Of a DNA stretch of 64,000 bases, positions 59,721 through 64,000 are shown piece after piece. Numbering within the stretch: the stretch's first letter is position 1; every line of letters starts with the position of its first letter. The stretch covers positions 157,564 to 221,563 of the forward strand of contig JAVSML010020399.1 of assembly GCA_038503035.1 (NCBI GenBank), read 5' to 3'. The position numbers and the translations under genes were made by a program. Source of the stretch: Crocodylus rhombifer (lineage: Eukaryota; Chordata; Crocodylia; Crocodylidae). Under the pieces are notes generated by a model that saw nothing but the letters and a program-made list of their open reading frames with translations, was not told the origin of the DNA and searched no databases.

Positions 59721-61134
59721 GCTCCTTGAGAGAGGGCCACGGCCACCCCCTTTGCCACGCAGCGCGGCAAGACTTGGGTGCAACTCCTTCTGACCCGCTG
59801 AGGGGCAAGACTTTCCAAGAGTCAGAGCCTTGGCTGCAGCAGTACTCTGCCTCTGAGGAAATGGTAGTAGCAGGAGGGGGAAAAAAATCCCTCCTAGCCC
59901 CACATGGGACCCAGCAAAGCCCAGAAGCCTGGGAAATACTCACAGCAGAGCACAGGTATGGCTATGCATAGGTCATTTCTGACCATTGCCTATCAGCCTC
60001 TCGAACACTTCGGGTGGGGAGATATCACAATTTCCCCAGATGTCTAGTCTACTGCTTCTGTTTTAACAGTGAAGATGTTTTTTCCTAATATCGCAGTCTA
60101 AACCCTCTGCTGCAACTGTACTGGTCTGCGTCCAACTCTGCATCAGGAGAGAGAGAGGACATTTTCCCTCTTCTAACAAAAGAAAGTTTCCTACATTCCT
60201 CCCTCCCTCCCTCCCAGTATGTTTTCAGTTTTATACCTGAAGGTCCAAGAGGGATCGGAGTATCGAGATAATGCCTAGTTAAAACCAACAATGGGGCAAA
60301 TTATTCTCAAAATTAGGCCCACCAGATAAACATTATAAACTGTTAAATAACATGGGTGTATGATTTACACTTTTCCATTTTAGCAAACATTTCATAAATA
60401 TATTGAAGACGTGATCCTTGTTTTTCGTGGGGAAATTAGATAGTCACATTTATTTTGTTGGTTTAACTTTATTATAAATTAGCAATTATGGCTCAGCAAA
60501 GAGCATTTGAAATTAATTGTTAATGGAGACCATCAAAACTATAATTACTAACACACATGGGGTTGATTTTGGTGGGGGGGTTTTTACAAGTGGATATTAA
60601 GAAGAAAAAGACTTTGGACTTTAGGGATGGTCCTACTTTGAGCAGGGGGTTAGACTAGAAGGCTTCCTGTGTTCCTTTCCAACCCTAAATTTCATGATTC
60701 AATGACACTGTAATCCTTTTTTCGGGTTCCTGCTGATGCTGACTATTAAAGGAAGGAAGATATTCCTAGTGTTTTTAGCAGTCTGCATTTTTTTTCAGCA
60801 GAATCACAAACAACAAATCCACGTAGTCCCCTATCAGTTTCAGAGACCAGGCAAAGAAGCTGTTTTGAGTTTAGTTGTATGGTGTAATATGACTCTGCCA
60901 GAGCATACAGGAGGTAGGTGAATGATGCTGGAAGAGAGCCTTATAGTCAGACTAAAGATGCGATGAAATGCTCCTATTATGATTCTGAAAACCATGGAGT
61001 AGAGAAGGTGGTTACTTGATCCCTACCTCTGAACCTCATTGTTGCAGTTTTTCATATTTGAATATTCAGGACTCCTATAAAGGTAATTTAAGGGGATAGA
61101 ACCATGGGACAAGAATCAGGACTCAAAGGCGGAC
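59721..61134. other. FAM32A-CIB3 intergenic region
   Basis: Lies between two divergently oriented genes, FAM32A (minus) and CIB3 (plus). GC content falls after about 59.95 kb. It contains a short (CCCT)n tract at 60,197-60,215 and a CR1 tail at 60,630-60,706. No other exon recognised. The CIB3 promoter and 5' UTR should be just left of 61,135, but no TATA or CpG island marks it clearly. Confidence 0.5.
60630..60706 (+). mobile_element. Short CR1-like 3' tail
   Basis: 'ggtcctactttgagcagggggttagactagaaggcttcctg...ttccaaccctaaatttcatgattcaatga' is the degenerate 3' end of a CR1-type LINE on the plus strand. Confidence 0.65.
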
Positions 61135-61570
61135 ATGGGCAACAAGCAAACCATTTTTACTCCAGAGCAGCTAGATGCTTATCAGGTAAAACCACCAAGC
61201 TTAAAAAAAAGAAAAGATAAAATAGCTATAATATGGGTTAAGGGAGGTTGCTCTAAAACAGTTGTTGGGTCTTAATGTTGTGATGCTAACCGGGATTAAA
61301 AACTCTAGCAAAAGTGTTTAGAGTAAATATGATTGATAGCTGTTTAATGCCTCTCTTCCTTTTTCATGCAACGAGAAAAATAAAGCCATGTATTATAAAT
61401 TAAGAGGAAGTACATAAGTCTTTGGCAAAGTTAACTAGAAAGGCAGCATGTTTACACTAGGAAAAGCTTTGGGCCAGTGTATGTTTTAAAAAAAAATGAA
61501 TACCACTGTAACTTATACCTCACCATATTTTGCAGGACTGCACATTTTTTACAAGGAAAGAAATTCTAAG
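61135..61570 (+). CDS. CIB3: Calcium and integrin-binding family member 3, first two exons (partial)
   Basis: Exon 1 coding part 61135..61185 reads MGNKQTIFTPEQLDAYQ, then donor gtaaaa at 61186. Exon 2, 61536..61570, follows a tttgcag acceptor, reads DCTFFTRKEIL plus the first two bases of an Arg codon, and ends at donor gtgagc. Both match the N-terminus of vertebrate CIB3 in sequence, exon phase and order. Exon 3 onwards (EF-hand region) was searched for to 64,000 and not found, so the gene continues beyond the window. The Met-Gly start fits N-myristoylation. CIB3 is an EF-hand protein that, with CIB2, is known as an auxiliary subunit of TMC mechanotransduction channels in hair cells. Its place next to FAM32A in opposite orientation equals the human arrangement. 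CIB4 or CIB2 is possible from so few residues but less likely given synteny. Confidence 0.9.
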
Positions 61571-62596
61571 GTGAGCTTGTTTTTTTGTCTTCAAAAGCAG
61601 TAACAGAACACAGGGTTCTTATCTTATAAGTTTAGGAATCTTTGCAAGATTTTTTTTAAACTGGCTCCTACCCTGGGGGTCTTTAAGAAGAGGCTTGATG
61701 TCTACCTGGCTCGAGTCATTTGAGCCCAGTTTTTCTCCTGCCCAGGCGGGGAGTCAGACTTGAAGATCTACCAGGTCCCTTCTGACCCTACTTCTATGAT
61801 TCTATGACCATGACAGAAAGCCCCACAGCTTTTATATATACAAAATTGTGTTAAGTAGCATTAACTGCGCCAAAAATCTGTAACTCACTACAGCATTAAA
61901 CGGCCAGTTCCTCCACCTGAAGCTTTTATATAACAAATTATCTAAAATGATTTTGCCACATTCACGTTCAAAGGGTTTCATGCCCTTCCACCTTGTTTTT
62001 ATAACAACTACTACACAGATTATTGATATTCTGTGGTCCATTTTGTTTATTTGATGAAATATATCCATGTTTTTCAGTAGTGTATTAAAGAAAAACTAAC
62101 TTGTATTTAGAGTTTCTTTTCCTCATATATTTATATTGTAGTCTAAATTCTATTTGAATGTTATGATATAATTTCATTTTTGAATTACTGATATTATTAA
62201 CATTAGCGGTCCAAAAATACTAGATTATCCACCTACCAGTGTGAGATTCTGGCTCATTTTGTTTCTCTGAAAACAGAGACTTGGAAAAGGACATGTAATA
62301 CTGGTAAAGACTGTCTTCAATATTAGAACAGAGTAGACTTTAAAGTGATTTTCTTTCAAATTTGTCTTGGCAATATGCTGCTAGTGTACCATTTCTCATT
62401 CTTTCTTATTTTTATGTTTACAGTAAAATTTTTGGAGAAACGTTTACAAGGCCCAAATTATGTGAAAGAGAATTGGGAATTAACCAATATTCCCAATTCA
62501 CAAAAAGTCACAGCCAGCTTGCTAGGATTAAAGTAACCTAAAAAGCTTTTGCTGACACAACATGAGGCTCTCTTGGTTTTTGTGTGAGAAGCTACT
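61571..62596 (+). other. CIB3: CIB3 intron 2 (part)
   Basis: No exon was seen. It includes a CR1 3' end at 61,663-61,809; the rest is AT-rich. Confidence 0.6.
61663..61809 (+). mobile_element. CR1 LINE 3' end in CIB3 intron 2
   Basis: 'cctaccctgggggtctttaagaagaggcttgatg' to 'ggtcccttctgaccctacttctatgattctatgacc': the end of CR1 coding sequence plus 3' UTR and its terminal octamer repeat. Confidence 0.85.
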
Positions 62597-62818
62597 GACC
62601 TACGAGACATCTACTGTGGAGTTGTCTAATTAACTCTGCAGTAAACATCTGTGTCCACACAAGCATGGCTCCACTAGGTTGGAGGTAAATTAACAAACTC
62701 TGCCACAGGTTAGTATTTGTAAATGTAAGTACTATCCTACCTTACGGCAGTTTTTTACTTTGCAGCAACACACGGTGCTGCGTGTTACTGTACACATGTA
62801 GACATGCCCAGTATCAGT
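62597..62818. mobile_element. MITE-like element (copy 4 of 4)
   Basis: Shares diverged blocks with 18421-18885: 'gtctaattaactctgcagtaaacatctgtgtcca', 'taacaaactctgccacaggttagtatttgtaaatgtaagtactatcctacc' and the right end 'cacatgtagacatgcccagt'. It is shorter by about 240 bp because the GC-rich centre of the other copy is missing. Confidence 0.7.
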
Positions 62819-64000
62819 GGACTGACTCGTTTGAAGAACAGGGTAGAGGAGAAAATTGCATGAGGATGTGCCCTTTAGCAGAATTATGTGCTCTTCCATT
62901 GATGTGCACTCTGCTAACCTGCTTGCGAATGTAGCGCAGCAGAAAGTGTAATTGGAGCAAGTATCTATTATAACTGAAACTTAAGCTTGGCTGAATTTTC
63001 ATGCACTGAATAGAAGCCCAGGCCATAATTGTGTCATGAATAAGGCATTTATTATTGATAATGAGCCCCTTAGAAACAATGGAACAGGATTTTCAGCCAC
63101 ATTCACTAATGATAACTCAAAAAAAAAAAAGGCTCCTTAATCTACAGGAGGTAAACAGTACTGCAAAAAATTAAAACATGGTTGAAGACACATTACAGAT
63201 CTTCTGTTTCCCATGGGATCTTGTTACAGTCAATTTAGTGGAAATTTTGCTGGGCCAAAAATGCAGGATGAGGCTGCAGACTTGAAGAGTGAAACAGTTG
63301 CTCCCTTACCCTCCTCCCCTTATTCTAACCCTTAAACTAGACAAAACGAAGGTAACAGGTAGCCAAGGGAAGACTAGCTGACTAGTGAAGTAGTCTCCCA
63401 TCCCTCTGAGCTAAATGGCTCAGTGGTTCTCCCTCTCCTATATGTGGATTTGCTTTTGAAATTACAATCTATTCCTCCAAAAAATACACATTTTTATGAA
63501 TTTCTTCTGAAGATTGCTCGGTGCATCTTTGTTATGACCAGAATGGTTAAAGCTGTGCTCAACTACATTGGGCACCTATATCAGAGGTATTGGGTACAAT
63601 TTATCTCCTAATGACTTCTGTAGGAGATGGCATGCAGCCTCACTGAGTGAATTTTTTGCAGAGCATTGAACTTATAGGATCTTTTCTGTCTTGGCATCAC
63701 ATTCCTCTACACATGCAGTTCCTTGGCAGCGGAAAAGGGTCACTCATTGCTTCATTCCAAATTTACAGCCAGCTGGAGTTGATGAACAGTATTTGAACCA
63801 CACGTACCTTTGCACAGATTTTGTAGGGAGGCATGAGACAAGGATTCTCAGCTTTTGGCGTATTAACGGGACATGTTCTTGCCAGCTAAGCCAGCCTTCA
63901 GGAATGTATATAAAGACAGGTGGTGATGGGGGGAAATGAAATTTGGAAAGTAGTTACTGGTGAAAAATAGTTCCAGGAAGCTAATAACAGGTCTGTTTAT
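62819..64000. other. CIB3: CIB3 intron 2 (continued)
   Basis: No CIB3 exon 3 and no other gene recognised up to the window edge; open frames at 63.4-63.9 kb lack recognisable domains. Presumed intronic by the expected continuation of CIB3. Confidence 0.45.

Noticed and set aside
62345..63939. Open frames right of CIB3 exon 2 considered as CIB3 exon 3
   Set aside because: None contains the EF-hand region or the expected residues following Arg29, and acceptor phases do not fit.

Overview
The window is vertebrate nuclear DNA, most likely from a sauropsid and probably a crocodilian. The evidence is split genes with GT-AG introns, GC-rich CpG-island promoters in an AT-rich background, many CR1 LINE fragments, several hAT-like elements with 8-bp target duplications, and no Alu or L1. 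The species is an inference; a turtle is the main alternative. No bacterial, plasmid or CRISPR features were seen.

Four protein genes were reconstructed exon by exon. From left to right they are KLF2 (minus strand, 3 exons, 389 aa), AP1M1 (minus, 12 exons, 423 aa), FAM32A (minus, 4 exons, 112 aa) and the first two coding exons of CIB3 (plus, running off the right edge). KLF2-AP1M1-FAM32A-CIB3 is the gene order of human 19p13.11 read in reverse, so this is a conserved syntenic block. The expected left neighbour, EPS15L1, was not recognised.

Region by region: 1-6.8 kb is non-coding and holds a 413-bp foldback repeat, a small MITE and an orphan CpG island at about 2.99-3.96 kb. KLF2, with its promoter and 3' UTR, occupies 6.84-9.76 kb. 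The 10-40.5 kb stretch is a gene desert with hAT and MITE copies, a large poly-C tract, an RTE-like LINE remnant and a cluster of three CR1 fragments at 34.4-36.8 kb. AP1M1 runs from 41.1 to 55.7 kb with repeat-filled introns. FAM32A runs from 56.4 to 59.3 kb and has a very strong G-quadruplex motif just inside intron 2. CIB3 starts at 61.1 kb.

The genes do not form a pathway. KLF2 is a zinc-finger transcription factor, AP1M1 is the mu1A cargo-binding subunit of the AP-1 clathrin adaptor, FAM32A is a small nuclear protein linked to splicing, and CIB3 is an EF-hand protein. AP1M1 and FAM32A have housekeeping promoters with ETS sites. KLF2 has a TATA, CCAAT and MEF2 promoter typical of an inducible gene. 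I found no convincing undescribed system. The most interesting leads are the FAM32A intronic G-quadruplex array, the orphan CpG island, the back-to-back TATA motif upstream of KLF2, and a palindromic hAT element with a perfect target-site duplication in AP1M1 intron 3.
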